Of a DNA stretch of 64,000 nt, positions 1 to 11,900 are shown piece by piece (position 1 is the stretch's first letter; every line of letters starts with the position of its first letter). The notes under the pieces were generated by a model. The model was not told where the DNA came from. It saw nothing but the letters and a program-made list of their open reading frames with translations, and did no database searches. The translations under genes were made by a program, and so were the position numbers. The DNA comes from Gentiana macrophylla (lineage: Eukaryota; Streptophyta; Magnoliopsida; Gentianales; Gentianaceae): positions 66,875,383-66,939,382 of the forward strand of contig CM047805.1 of the NCBI GenBank assembly GCA_026214975.1, read 5' to 3'.

Positions 1-600
1 ATTTTTCAAGGATTTTATCAAGCGGCGCATTGCAAAAATGGGTACCTTCATCACTAATGAGTGCTCTCGGACAGCCGAATCTGGTAAAGATATTCTTTTG
101 CAAGAATTTCTTCACGACTTTATGATCATTAGTTTGGGTGGCTATTGCTTCAACCCACTTGGAAACATAGTCGAACCTGAGGCGAGGATATATTTATTAC
201 CGCATACGAAGATGGAAAGGGTCCCATAAAATCTATGCCCCAAACGTCGAAAACTTCGCATTCAAGAATGGGCTTAAGTGGCATTTCCATCCTACTACTC
301 TGCCGTCCAGTTCTCTGGCACCTATCACAACCTTTACAAAAGGCTTCTGCATCCTTAAACAGAGTCGGCGGTAGAATCCAAATTTGAAGGATCTTTGCAA
401 CCGTCTTCGGTGTTCCATAGTGACCTCCGGTAGGATTTTATGGCATTGTTCTAGGATATCCCACCGATCATGCTCGAGAACACACCGTCGAAGCAACCCG
501 TCTTTCTGATTACGAACAAATAAGGATCTTCCTATACGAGATATTTAAGATCGAGAAAAGAACTTTTCTTCTCGATACGTCATATCCTCTAAATGACCAC
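1..600 (-). pseudogene. Integrase remnant of A1
   Basis: Integrase inserts the cDNA into the host chromosome. Visible pieces, in different frames, are the His part of the HHCC zinc finger (PTGGHYGTP near 435-410), its Cys part (CKGCDRCQ near 340-315), the first catalytic Asp in GIDFMGPF (near 235-215) and the second in SDEGTHF (near 60-35). The catalytic Glu and the C-terminal domain lie beyond the window. Several one-base shifts separate these motifs, so this is a broken copy. The motif order and the neighbouring RNase H make the identity safe, but exact edges cannot be fixed. Confidence 0.75.
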
Positions 601-689
601 TCGCTAAATAGTTGACGTGTCGTCGACATACCACGGCCCTAACCGTTTCAAGCTTCATCAATTGCTCGATCGGGAAAATCAATGCCTAT

Positions 690-1130
690 ATCATTGTGAT
701 TCTCTGCACCCTCATTTACTAGGCGAGATAAATGATCACCACAATATTCTCACTACCTTTCTTATCTTTAATCACAAGGTCAAACTCTTGTAAAATCGAG
801 AATCCATCGAAGTAACCTTGGTTTTGCATCCGCTTTGTCCATAAGCTAGCGCAAAATTTGCATGGTCGGTCCAAACAACAACTTGAGACCCTAGAAGATA
901 ACTTCTAAACTTGTCAATGGCAAAAACAACAACTAAGAATTCCTTCGAGTTGTGGTATAATTGCATTGAGCCGGGTTCAAGGTGCGGCTCGGATAATAAA
1001 TGGGCCTGAACCTTTTATCAACTCTTTGACCTAAAAGCTGCGCCTCACGGCGTAATTAGAGGCATCGCACATCAACTCGAAAGGCTTGGTCGATCGGTGC
1101 AACTAAAATAGGGCATCGATAAGCTTGTCT
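690..1130 (-). pseudogene. RNase H remnant of A1
   Basis: The clearest piece (966-772) contains KEFLVVVFAIDKFRSYLLG followed by VVVWTDH, the region around the third catalytic Asp of Ty3/gypsy RNase H (TDH). The family enzyme removes the RNA strand of the RNA/DNA hybrid. Upstream residues are in other frames, and downstream the sequence loses similarity. It lies between the reverse transcriptase and integrase remnants, as expected for Ty3/gypsy order. Non-functional as read. Confidence 0.7.
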
Positions 1131-1199
1131 TTCGACAATTGAAAGCTTCTTTGCACTTCGCGTCGAACAAGAAATCTACATCATCTTTCAAAAGATTTG

Positions 1200-2020
1200 A
1201 TAAAGGCTTGGCGATGGTAGAAAAATCTTTAATGAAACGCCAGTAGAAGCCAACATGACCTAGAAAACCTCGTACCTCTTTCCACCGTCTTAGGGTACGT
1301 CATCCTTTCAATAGCCCGACCTTAGCCTTATCAACTTGAATACCAAAGATGGACACCTTATGTCCCAAAACGATTCCTTCATCTACTAGAAAATGGCATT
1401 TTTCCCGCTTAAGCACCGATTTTTCTCAACACACCGTTGGAGTACCATATCTAGGTTCCTTAAGATTTCATCAAAGCTATTGCCGTAGACTGAGAAGTCA
1501 TCCATGAAGACCTCCATGCACTGCTCCGCAAGTCCATAAAAAATGGCCAACATGCACCGTTGAAAAGTCGCGGGTGCGTTGCATAAGCCGAATGGCATTC
1601 TCTGCGAAAAGCAAAAGTACCGGATGGACACGTAAAAGTTGTCTTCTCTTGGTCATTAGGATCAATGGCTATCCGGAAGTAGCCGAATAGCCATCAAGGA
1701 AACAATAATACTTATGACCACTCGGTGCGTTCAATAAGTCGGTCAATGAAGGGTAGGGAAAGTGGTCCTTGGGTCCATTAAGTCTACAATAGTCAATACG
1801 ACTCTATAGCCTCATTAAGTCTCCATTCTTTTTTCGGTGATACCTTCTTTGGCACAACTTGACAGGGTCGACCCACTCGCTATCGGCGATTGCATAGATG
1901 ATGCCCATGTCAAGCCAGTTGACAACCTCCTGTAAGTCTAAACTTCCTCCCTCGGATTTTATGCATGCATACATCTTTTCGGATATCACCCATTCCACCT
2001 TTCTTTGGCACATCACTTGA
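1200..2020 (-). pseudogene. Reverse transcriptase remnant of A1
   Basis: Two stretches are plain. 2016-1804 carries a region of the type EVVNWLDMGIIYAI followed by DSEWVDPV, the usual N-terminal block of Athila reverse transcriptase. 1631-1386 carries MPFGLCNAPATFQRCM and the catalytic FMDDFSVYG (a variant of YxDD). Between them, frames shift several times. In the family the enzyme copies the element RNA into DNA inside the particle. The same motifs recur intact in element A2 near 57,760-57,870, which supports the assignment. Confidence 0.8.
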
Positions 2021-2029
2021 GTAGGAAAT

Positions 2030-4017
2030 GATCAAAGGCAATTTATCTCCATCCTTAAGAAAGATATACGGGTGTTTGATTTTGAGCTCTATCGATGATG
2101 ATGCCCAGTGGTTGACAAGAATAACTCACTTTATCACTTCTTTCAAATCATCCATCGGACAACACTCCCTTTTCTTGTGATCGATCATTTTCCTTAACTC
2201 TTCATCTTTAAGCTCTTCGGAATCATTTCCCAATGAGTAGTTTCTCTCAAAAGTCTCTTTCCCCCAACTACCCATCGAGCTTCTTCTTCACCAGGGGATG
2301 AAGTCTTCTTCTCAGTTCTTTGAGATCATCGTTTGGTGCCGGGCATCTCCATGCTTCTAACTCACTAATTGAGGTTGACTCGTCAATGACGACGGGCTGT
2401 AATGAATTAGTCTAACCTTTCAAAAACACTATCTCTGTCATCCTCCTCTATTCTTGAGTAGGCCTCCTCTCTTTCGGGTGAAGGTAACGGATGTGTCATC
2501 GGTAATCATCCGCTGCGCGAAGTCGATTTGTCTAAAAGGTTCGGCCTATGCATGCATATCATCGGGCATTCGATCCTTTATCTAACCCGAGCTTTTGCAT
2601 ACGTTTAATGGCATCACATTAATAGAGGCCCTGAGTCGATAAGACATTTTGAACAAATGGCCTTCGGATATCACCCACTTGCCATCGCGCAATCTTCATC
2701 CTTCAATCCCCTAAAGCTTTCGCGAGGATATTCTTTAAGCACTTCTCCCTATCCTTCCATCACGAACTTTTCTTTCTTTTCTTAGTCGTGGTACCGCCCC
2801 TGCTTCTTGAATTATTTTCGCCCTCCAAGAATTGTCACTAAGCTCCTCATCGTTGCTTTCTCCGAGATTTGAAGAAATGATCAAACCACTTCAATTTCCC
2901 ATCTCCATGGCAAAGGCAAAGATATACTTAAGGTGTTTGTCTACACTACTCATCAAATTTGTGTTGAGGACACGGTTTGAGCTCTAATTGAAGTTTTGTC
3001 GTTGAAATCCCGAGTAGTTACGGCTCGGGTTATCGATTAGATTTATTTCTTCCGTCATCTCCGTTCCTACCTGCATTCCAAGATCGAAGGCTGCGTGGTT
3101 GCTCAATACTAGACTTTAACGGGCCACCTTTCTCTTTATGAATGGAGTTTGACTAAAGAATAACTCATCTTCCCGAGGCTCAACTTTAGAACAAATGCAA
3201 ATCATCCATGTATCCTCCGAACAATGTGATCGATGTGCCTTAACTCTTCATCTTTAACTCTTCTCGCCATTTCCCGATCATCTACTTCCCAATAAGTAAC
3301 CACCGACTTGCTTCTTCACTGTTTAGGATGATGAAGTCTTCACTTCAGTTCTTTGACCTCAAAGCAAAAAAGAGAATGTAGCTTTAACTTGAAGATGGTC
3401 CGTGGTCATTTGGATCTTCAATGTCCATAAAAACACCTATCTCTTAATCTTTCTAACACCATAGCGCCGACAAGCGATATTTCTCAATTACGGCTCTTCA
3501 TATGTCCTCGGATGTGTCATCGACTCTAAGATAACTTCGCTTGTCGATGGCTAGAATGATTCAACTTTAAGAAGAACATTAGCTACACAACCGGCTCCTC
3601 CAACTAGATCCTCTCCATCTTCGGAATTCCGCATCCTTTATCTAACCTTTTTGCATACGTTTAATGTCACATTAATAGAGTCGCGTAAAGACATTTTAGA
3701 ACAAAATGGCCTTCGATCTCACATGTTGTCCATCCCCACAAAGCTTTCTTACTCCCCTGAAATTCTTTAAGATACTTAGAGCATTTAGGCATTTCTTAAT
3801 ACCTCGGCTAAGGGCATACTAACTTGAGTGTCTCTACATCCTCCTCACTCCAAGAATCTTGCTTGTCATTAGTGAGGGCTTTATCATTCCACAGTAGCTG
3901 GATCTTCCGAACTTTTCTTTCTTTTTTCTTGAGTCGTCTGGCATGTGATTTTACGATTTCCCCTCCTCCGAACTCATGGCGCCGGGAGAAGTCTACTCGC
4001 TTCCGACATCTTGCGGA
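2030..4017 (-). other. Scrambled Gag/protease stretch of A1 with internal duplication
   Basis: No protein domain can be read with confidence here. Blocks near 2210-3110 recur in the same order near 3240-4500: for example text around 2575-2660 matches 3635-3700, and text around 2985-3105 matches 4370-4495. A third echo of the 3300-3420 block lies near 4910-5040. Similarity is patchy, with many small insertions and losses. This could be a decayed tandem duplication or a faulty consensus of several element copies; the sequence alone cannot decide. Confidence 0.5.
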
Positions 4018-5421
4018 TTAGGCCTTCTTACCACTTCTCAATGTTACTTCATTCAACTCCTCTTCTTGTCCATATTCCCGTTTGTGGTGTAATGGCGATT
4101 GCAAACATTCACATCGACTTTTGGGAAGTTTACCGTGAAGTGCTTGCTTCTTTGATACGCCGTCGACCAACTTGTCTCTCAATAGCTTTAACACTAGTAG
4201 GCTGTGCGAGTCTTCACCATGTCTACCAAACAGTGTTGAGGACACGTGAGGTGGTATGATTTTGAGTGTGGTTCCATCCTCCTTGAGGCCTTTGGGAGTT
4301 AGGAGAGTCGTCCCTTTGATAGTTTGAGTTGAAAGAATTCGAATTTGAAGGGCCAGTGGTAACTTGGGTTGATTGAAGTTTTGTCGTTGAAATCCTGAGT
4401 AGTTACGAAAGTTTGAAGGGGTTGGTTTTGATTATCCATTAGATTTATTTCTTCCGTCATCTCCGCCTCTACCGCATTCCAAGATCGGAAGGCTGCGTCA
4501 AAGATTTATCAATTCCATCCGAGCAACCAACGGCTTTGTATCGGAGGTGCTTGAAGTTTCTTAACAACATTGGTCTTCTTGGAGTCGACCACATATTGTT
4601 CTTGGCGATGGTCTCGGCCACTCTGTGGCGATCCTCATCACCTCCCCTAAGAAGGATCCATGAGGTTGGAGTCAAGATAGTCTCTATTAGGTTGAGAGAC
4701 ACCTCTATAGAGCAGTTCCGACAACTGTCTAAATTGGGGCATTTCCTCATCAAGAGATTCAATCTCTCCCAAGCTTTGTCTGATCGTCCAGCTGCTCAAA
4801 CGTAGCTATTTCCCGTTTCATCTCCATAATCTTGCCTGGTGAAACCCACTTGAGAGAGGCTCTTTTGACATCATTCCATGTATGGAGAGAATGATGTGCC
4901 AACAATTTAAACCACCGACTTGCTTCACCTTTCAAAGCAAAAGAAAATAGCTTTAACTTGACTATCTCGGAATCAACACCAGGATAATGGCAATTTGTAC
5001 GAATGTGGATAAGAAGTCGTGTGGATCTTCTGGCGATATCATGGAAAGAGCTGATTTGAAAGAAGCAACTACTCCGTTCTTTAGATCTTTACTCCTCCAT
5101 TATGGAGGGCCGAATAGGTCTATGCCCCTCGAGAAAATCTTGATTTAGATATGGGGTGTAGGGGTCCCGGTTCGATTGATTAATTGTGGTTTTGTCTAAA
5201 TTGTTGAAGTTGTTGATTTATGCCAACTTGTTGATTCTGTTGTTGCCGCAGGCTTGCATCTGGGCGAAGGATTAAATTTAACTGAGTTGGGGATCATGAT
5301 TTGGAATTGGAGGATCTTGATCTGCCATTATGTCCAAATCCGGGAAAAGCCTCCTTCTAAAAATAGATCGTTCAGGCTCGGGATCGAAGATTAGAAATCC
5401 CTTCTTACTTCTCATTTGCAT
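4018..5421 (-). pseudogene. Gag remnant of A1
   Basis: An ATG at 5421 opens a short frame whose start resembles Athila Gag leaders and stops after about 45 codons. Further on, frames around 4960-4790 give the retrotransposon Gag core (FSFALKGEASRWFKLL, then a Trp-Asn pair in TWNDV), and 4762-4469 carries a GGDEDRHRVAETIAKNN-like helix. VTLRSGK near 4040, typical of the Gag-protease junction in Athila and related elements, closes the region. Gag would form the particle shell. At least six frame breaks are present. The assignment rests on motif order; limits are approximate. Confidence 0.65.
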
Positions 5422-5982
5422 AAACCAGAGAAGCAGAACAGGAAGAAATCAACCTTAGGGTTGATTAGAAACGAGTTTAGAAACGGTTTGATGGTTTAGA
5501 GGAGAAAAAAAAGAGAAGAGAAGAGAAGATAGAAAAGAAGTGATGATTGAGCAGTGAATCAAGTCGGTGTTAGTGGACGTTCGTTTCGAAGATGAACGCT
5601 CGTTCAAATAAATGAGCGGTCGTCGGGGGAACAGGATTGAAGTGGACGAGCGTTCAAGTTATTAAGCGCTCGTCTGGACTTCAAAATCTAAAACTAAGGC
5701 TTAAAACTTAAAAATGAAATAGAAATAATTAAGGAAACTAAAAAGCACGTACGGAAATAAATAAAGGCTAATCTAAAGTTACGAAAAACAAATCGAAAAT
5801 TATAGAAACTAATATAACTATCAAAAATTAAAGAAAATAATTGAAGGAAAATAAAATTAATTGAACAAAGGTAAAACAAAAACAAAAACAAAAATAAACG
5901 TAATTCTAAAATTTAGACCTACGAATTAAAATTAGAATCGATATAAAATTTTATACCTAAAAGAATCCGACAACCGTTACCG
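5422..5982 (-). other. Leader of A1 between primer site and Gag
   Basis: Non-coding, very A-rich on the plus strand (5690-5930). It holds two related 30-base GC-rich modules (see the repeat at 5592-5674). No convincing protein is encoded; a Phe-rich open frame over 5891-5694 is just the complement of the A-rich tract. Confidence 0.6.
5592..5674 (-). repeat. Two GC-rich inverted-repeat modules in the A1 leader
   Basis: The module at 5645-5674 is a hairpin: GACGAGCG (5645-5652) pairs with CGCTCGTC (5667-5674) around an AT-rich loop. A related module with the same TTCAAnT-like loop lies at about 5594-5624. Both are in transcribed leader sequence. A looser copy lies in the LTR at about 6253-6290. 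Confidence 0.6.
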
Positions 5983-6002
5983 ATTCCCCGGCAACGGCGC
6001 CA
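5983..6002 (-). other. Primer binding site (tRNA-Asp type) of A1
   Basis: The minus strand reads TGGCGCCGTTGCCGGGGAAT, complementary to the 3' end of plant tRNA-Asp(GTC) apart from the last bases. It lies a few bases inside the LTR end at 6009, where minus-strand DNA synthesis would start. Element A2 has the same site at 53867-53884. Confidence 0.85.
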
Positions 6003-6008
6003 AAAACT

Positions 6009-7109
6009 TGTTCGGTAAAAACACGTTTTAAATTTATAATACCGAAACACCCCAAGTATAAGGTTCTGTAGTAAAGGATGTTATCGGGTCGTCCTAAGGG
6101 AATGGAATGTTTATCGAATTCGAGTATAAATCTATATCGATTATGTCACAATTATTAACTAAACTAAAAATGAAACTAACTAAAACCTAAACCTAAGAAT
6201 TGAAATTAAAAGCGAGGAATAAAAACAAGCGAGAAAATAAGAAAACGAGAAAGACGGACGAGCAATCACTAAAGTGAACGAGCGCCTGGAAACTAAATCT
6301 AATGGGCGAAGGTGCACATTGCGGATCGAACGTCTAACTCTGAACATAAAACGAAGAAAGTGCAGAAAAAAGCAGAGGGAAATTAGGGTTTATAAAACTA
6401 GGACTTAAACTAAACTTAATCTAAACGATTTGATTAATAAACAATAAAGGAAAACACAAACAAAGCGACTAGGTTCCACCTATCAACCAACAATCCAACT
6501 AGACGGTGATTAAAAAGACATAGTTTTTAGTAGTGATTTATTCACGAATTCAATTAAATTTCTTCAACCAAATTCTAGGGTTTCGTTTATCTTTTCAAAC
6601 AAACTAAACATGCAATCAAAAGCGAAATCACAAGATTGTTTCCAAACTCTTACTCAACTAAACATGCTTAATCTCTTACAACACGAATAATTGCATTACT
6701 TTGAACAAAATAGAACTTAAATAATATATTTTCATATATTAATCCAAGCATCAAATATAAATAGATCGTTTCATCAAATTCATAATCCAATAAAACATAA
6801 CAATGCAAAAGCAGATCCAAAGTAATGAAAAACTATGAATTAACTCACTACTCATCTAGTATCGAACTCCTCTAGTTGGTTGTGTTGTTGATAAGCTTCC
6901 TCCGTCGACACTTTGCAAGCAAGGCTTTTGCCAACAATCATGTTGAAGATGATTGTTGAGTTGGAAGAAGTTCATCTCTGTGTAGAAGTGGTTTTTGGGG
7001 GCGCAGCTTGGGTGAAAATTACGATCTCATTGTTGTGTAAAAGTATGAAATTAGGGTAATGAAATAAACCCTTAATAATCATATAAATATGGCCTTAACT
7101 AGATTAACA
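6009..7109 (-). repeat. 5' LTR of A1
   Basis: On the plus strand it begins TGTTCGG and most likely ends TTAACA at 7109, giving about 1.1 kb. The outer end resembles the end of the solo LTR at 41885 (also TTAACA), and the inner end shares the CCCCAAGT block found near 40535 in that solo LTR, so the two belong to related families. A TATA-like sequence (minus strand, near 7088-7080) lies close to the outer end. The copy partner is outside the window, so the outer edge is uncertain by some bases. Confidence 0.65.
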
Positions 7110-8736
7110 AACTCAATTTGCTTGCAACTTTCTTGATACTTGATATACCTCAATAACTTTCTTGATGCCTGATGTTTTCTTGATGGTTGACTTTACTGAA
7201 TTTGTGCAAATGGATTTATATCAAAAATTAAGCCTTATTACTTGTTGTTCAATATGATACTAAGTGTTGGATACTCATTAGTGTGAGTGTGTGATTTCGA
7301 TTGCTAGATTCGATGAGTTGATGTGTATAATAAACTAAATGCGAGAATGTAAGTGCGAAAGTAAGTAGCGAGATTTTATAGTGGTTCCAGGTGGTGTAAT
7401 CACAATCACCCACTCTTCTCTGTGATGTTGGAGGTAATTCACTAGAGATCTTTGATGTATCTGTTACAAATATTCCTAAGATTGCTTGTCCTTCACCAAT
7501 GACTATGGCTTCACAAACTGAAAACTAGGAACAAGTAGGATTGCTGCTCCAAAGTCTTCCACTGGTCCTTGAAGGGTATGATTGCCTCTTCACCAGCTCC
7601 ACCACAAACAACAGTCTTTCACACCCAACAGATGCTTCACTGTCTTCAGCAGGTTCTTTGTAAGATAAAGATTGAATCAAGTAAATGATTCAGTTGCAGC
7701 AGCTTGACTAGGATGATATAATCAGCAGCTTGCAGTCTTCAAGTGTGTAAAATTGATGTAGCTTGAATACAGAATACACTTGAATATTTTCTCTGGATCA
7801 GTAAGGTTAAGCTCAGTAGGTTCAGCAGGGTGCTTTTTCAGCTCAGAATTATCTCTTATATTTTTCTCTTAAAGTTCATCAATCATCATATTTTTCTGAG
7901 TTGAAAGTCCTCTATTGATAGGTAGGAATGCATGTGACTTGTATTTGAAATTCAAATATAACCGTTCCTGGTTTTTGTCTCATTTGACTTGCTTTCATCA
8001 CACTATTCATAGGGCCGACAAATCGCTGAAATTTCTTTTGACAATCAAATCATTCCCACCCTTTGACTTATAACCATTGGATAAAGTTCTGAATCATCCC
8101 AACGTTCTTTTAATCTCAGCCCTTGATTTGTTTGATAAATCAGAGGTAGTTGGCTGTCCTTATCCATGTAATCTTCCAATGTAATCTTGAATTAACCGAT
8201 GTATTATATCAGCAGGTTCATCAGTCTGCTATAATACCTATCAGTCTGCTGAACAGCAATTTGCTGTGTGACAAATTCAATGCAGCTGATTTCTTTTATC
8301 TAACTTTTATTTGTGAAGTTAGATTACACCTTTTTTAATTATAACCAAGTTCCAAACATCATCCAACTTATGGAACTTAGACCTTCTACACAAGGTATAT
8401 GTAATCAGTTTAGGTCATCACAGACTTGCCTAAATTCTGATTACATATCCTTGACTTTAATCACTAAGTTTGATCCCTTAGCCTTCATTAACTGAGTTTG
8501 AGCCCTCAGCCTTCAGTCTTCACCAAGTTCCAAAAAAGTCTACTGACCTAACTACCCTACTGAAATTGACCAGTCTGCTGATATAAATCACCTAACCATT
8601 ACAATGCTTGTTTGATCAAACCTATTCAAAAATCAAACTCTAATAAACCTATACATTTGATCTAGACATCCTTTTGCCTTTGCACTATAATAGCTAGTCA
8701 TGCACTCATCATTAAAACATAGAAATAAGTCCAACA
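7110..8736 (-). repeat. 3' LTR of C1 (outer end interrupted)
   Basis: Matches 19240-20863 over nearly its whole length and ends on the plus strand in AGTCCAACA at 8736, next to the polypurine tract. The outermost part (TGTTGGTCCC... in the partner) is missing, replaced by A1. The TATA box that reads TATAAATAG in the other three LTRs of this family is changed to TATCAATAG here (complement of 7912-7920). Differences from the partner gather in CAG/CTG-rich tracts, for example near 7118-7180 and 8000-8030. Confidence 0.85.
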
Positions 8737-8752
8737 ATTTCCCCCTTTTTGG
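8737..8752 (-). other. Polypurine tract of C1
   Basis: The minus strand reads CCAAAAAGGGGGAAAT directly before the 3' LTR. This is the plus-strand DNA primer of LTR elements. C2 has the equivalent at 47154-47166. Confidence 0.85.
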
Positions 8753-8901
8753 TGATGATGCCACTACCCTCACCTAACAGCAAAGCAAAAAGATTAAAAC
8801 AAAACACAGAACAAATTTTCAGTCAATTCTCATTATAAACATTTGTTCACAGTTATTACAGTCTAGATGCAGCAAAGATAGAATATAATAAGTATGCTGA
8901 T

Positions 8902-11900
8902 CTACTGTCTTCTTTCTCTTTCCTGTCTAGCCTTCTCCACTTGTTCTTGGTAGGCTCTGATTTCTTCTATCATATCCCTCATCCATTCATTTTCAATTAG
9001 GGTAAAATCAATGTAGGGATTTACTTCTTTCCACCACTTCCATGCTTGAGCGGGGAGGAGATTGATTTGATTCACTCGAATCCAAACTTCATGTACAGTT
9101 CCTTGAATTCATCAAGTGAGTCCTTTGCTTTTGTGATAGGCAAACTCCTATCACCTCTGCCACTTCTTCCACCTCTTCCACCTCTGCCACCTCTGTAAGA
9201 TGCCCTTAAGGCTTTAACCATTGCTTCCCAAAACTTCAATCCCAAGAAAGAGTCTAAACCTTCATGAAATCCCTTGTCATGATAAGGTTTCCTTCTGTTA
9301 TAGTATTCCTTCTTGTATTGTCTGAGGAGATCATCAGTAAGTTGAACTCTGCCAGGTGCAGGTTGCCTGTAAGCATTAGTCTCATTCTCCCATCTTTTCT
9401 GTGCAAAGAGTCTGGTAGCCTCTTTTTCTACTGCTGTTTGGCCTTCTTCCCCCTTAGTGACATCATCAACAAAACGGGACAAAAGACCATGAACAATCTC
9501 CTGTGTGATAATCAGATTACTCAGTTGTCCTTCCATAATCTCAGTTCTTGTATCAACTGCAGTAATCATTGATTGCAAAGTCTGCTCTAGTAGATTGATC
9601 CTCTCAGTGAGCTTAGGATCCAATCCAGCAGGTTGAGATGTTCCAGAACCTCAGCAGGCTTGGGTGTTTCAGCAAGTTTGTCAAGTTTCTGATGGATGGA
9701 TATGAATTGGTCTTTCAAAAACTTGTCTTTCAGTGAATTCCCTTGATTGATTCCTTTCACTTCCATTGCAAGATCAACAAGAGCATACTGATTTGAGGTA
9801 ATATTGGAGGCAACTGTTTCTGTAGTCCTCCCTCTATTTTCCACCAAATTGATCAAATCTTCAAACCTCTGCTCTTGCCTGTCCAGTTGAGTTCTTAGAT
9901 TTGCAATATCATTTCTGACAGTCCTAAACTCTTCCAGGACATGTGCTGGTACTCCACTAGCCTTTTCTCCAACAGCTCCATCAGCAGGCTCCTCAACATT
10001 ATATTGTTGCCTCTAATTGCTCACAACCATTGCCCAACTCCTATCTAGTCCAGCAGGGTTAGGTCCTTGATATTCTTCCAAGATAGGATCAAGAGCTGGT
10101 TCTTCAAAAATAGGTACAAATGCCTGTGGGGGATCAATAGCAACATCTTCTTCTTCAGGCATTTGGAACTCCTCATCACTAAAGTCATAGTCCAGCAGCT
10201 GCTCTTCCTCATTAACAACAGTCTGCTGACCATCTTTCCCTATAGTGGTCTTGACTCTAGTAGGCTCTACTACAACAGCCTCTTCAACAACTGGGGTTTC
10301 CTCCAAACCCAAAGTTTGTTCCAACCTTTGTCCAGTCTTTGTTTGAGACTCAAAGAAACTGCACCTCCTGTTCCAACCTTTGTGCAGGTGCTGTTTGTAG
10401 CCCAGCAACCTGTACCTCCTCTTCAACTATTGGATCTGGTGCAATGAATGCCACAACAACTTGATCAGGGAATATGTCCATGTTTTCCTATTGAAATTCT
10501 CCCATGTCACCAATCATTCTTAGTAGATTTGCAGTGTTAGTCAGGGTGCCATCAGTGTCAACCCAATTTTGATATTGAATGGAGTCCTCAGAACTGACAC
10601 TTGGCTCATCATGATCAGTGACTCTTTCTTCACTCAAATCTTCAGCTTGCTGATCCTCAGGTTGATCATTAGGTTCAACCACAAATAAATCATCAATCTC
10701 ACCAACCATTCTATTTGCACCACCATCTATTCCCTCATTGATTTGTGCCTCAATATCATCTATGGTGAGATTGTCCTCATCCTCATTCATCTGTCCAGTT
10801 TGCTCTCTCTCGGTGGGTCGCCCAAAGCCACTGATGATCGCTCTACTCTTGGTTCAGTAAACATGGCACTTCTACTGACTTCTCCAGGACTAGAGGGATG
10901 ATTATCATCAGAATCAGATGATGAAGAATCACCATCATCACCTCTTGGATTCCTGAACTTGATGCCCTCCTCTTTCTGTTGATCATCAAATAGATCCATC
11001 AGCCTTGATTGTAACAAAGAGGCATCAATCAGATCCAGCAGACTCTCCACTCCCAATTTCTCAAAAACCCATTCTTCAAAGTCTGTCATAGGTTCTGCAG
11101 CAGGTTTTTGCTTCTTGTAGAATCCAAACTTCCACTGGAAGTAATCAGCCACCAGTAGGAGCTTTGGATCAACATACCCTTCTTTCCTTTTCTTTTCATG
11201 TTTTTCATAGGGCAGGAATGATCCTCTGGGAGCGGTTGCAGTACCTTGCTGACCTCCAAAGGTCTCAACAAGTAGATTCAATGTTTCTTCTACAGATGCT
11301 TCAAGGCTAGTAGGTTGCTCAGGTTGGATATTACTTCATACTACCTCTATCTGTACCACACTTGGTTCCCCCTGACTTATATGCTCATCAGCAGGGTTAG
11401 CAGCAGACTGCTCTTCCCCCTGAACTATTGCATGATTTGCAGGGTCTTGAACATGTGTTTCCATCTCCACAGCATGTGTAGATTCAGTGGTTTCTTTGTG
11501 GTTCTTCAAATGATTCTTCAAATAGTCTCAGGCGGCGTGATCTGTGTGTTCCTTCAACAGTTGCTCAAAGAACAACTTTGTTCACTTTCGATGAGGCTCA
11601 GCAGCCTTAGTAGGTGGGGATTCAACAATATCAACAGCAGGTTCAATCTCAGTAATCTGCTGCGACTCTTCAGCAGGTTGCTCAGTAACAACCTCTGCTT
11701 CCTCATTAGGCTTGATAATAGTTAAGGGCTCAGCCTCAATAGCCTCTTCTTCTTCTTCTACATCACCTTCTTCTTGTGCCCTTTGAGCCTCTAAGTTTTT
11801 CAATTCTTTCCCCTTTCCATGTTTCTTTTTGTGGATAATCTCTTTCCTTCTCTTGGAAAGTGGCTCATCATCAATTTCAATCACAGTAGATTTCCTCTTT

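Larger units (their letters stand above)
1..7109 (-). mobile_element. Athila-like Ty3/gypsy retrotransposon A1, 5' portion, decayed
   Basis: On the minus strand the order is LTR (6009-7109), tRNA-Asp-type primer site (5983-6002), leader, Gag remnant, a scrambled Gag/protease stretch, reverse transcriptase, RNase H, and integrase running off the left edge. FGLCNAPATFQRCM and FMDDFSVYG in the reverse transcriptase, together with the tRNA-Asp primer site, are usual for the Athila branch (family knowledge). The outer LTR end, reading TTAACA on the plus strand, abuts the copia C1 LTR in mid-sequence. I infer that A1 inserted into that LTR and that the missing LTR piece lies left of the window. Reading frames break every 100-300 bases, so no full protein can be made from the sequence as given. 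Confidence 0.8.

Noticed and set aside
5694..5891. Phe-rich frame on the minus strand
   Set aside because: Produced by the A-rich leader of A1.
9264..9572. Plus-strand frames across 9264-12747 and 43076-44658 (other strand)
   Set aside because: Shadows of the third ORF of C1 and C2.
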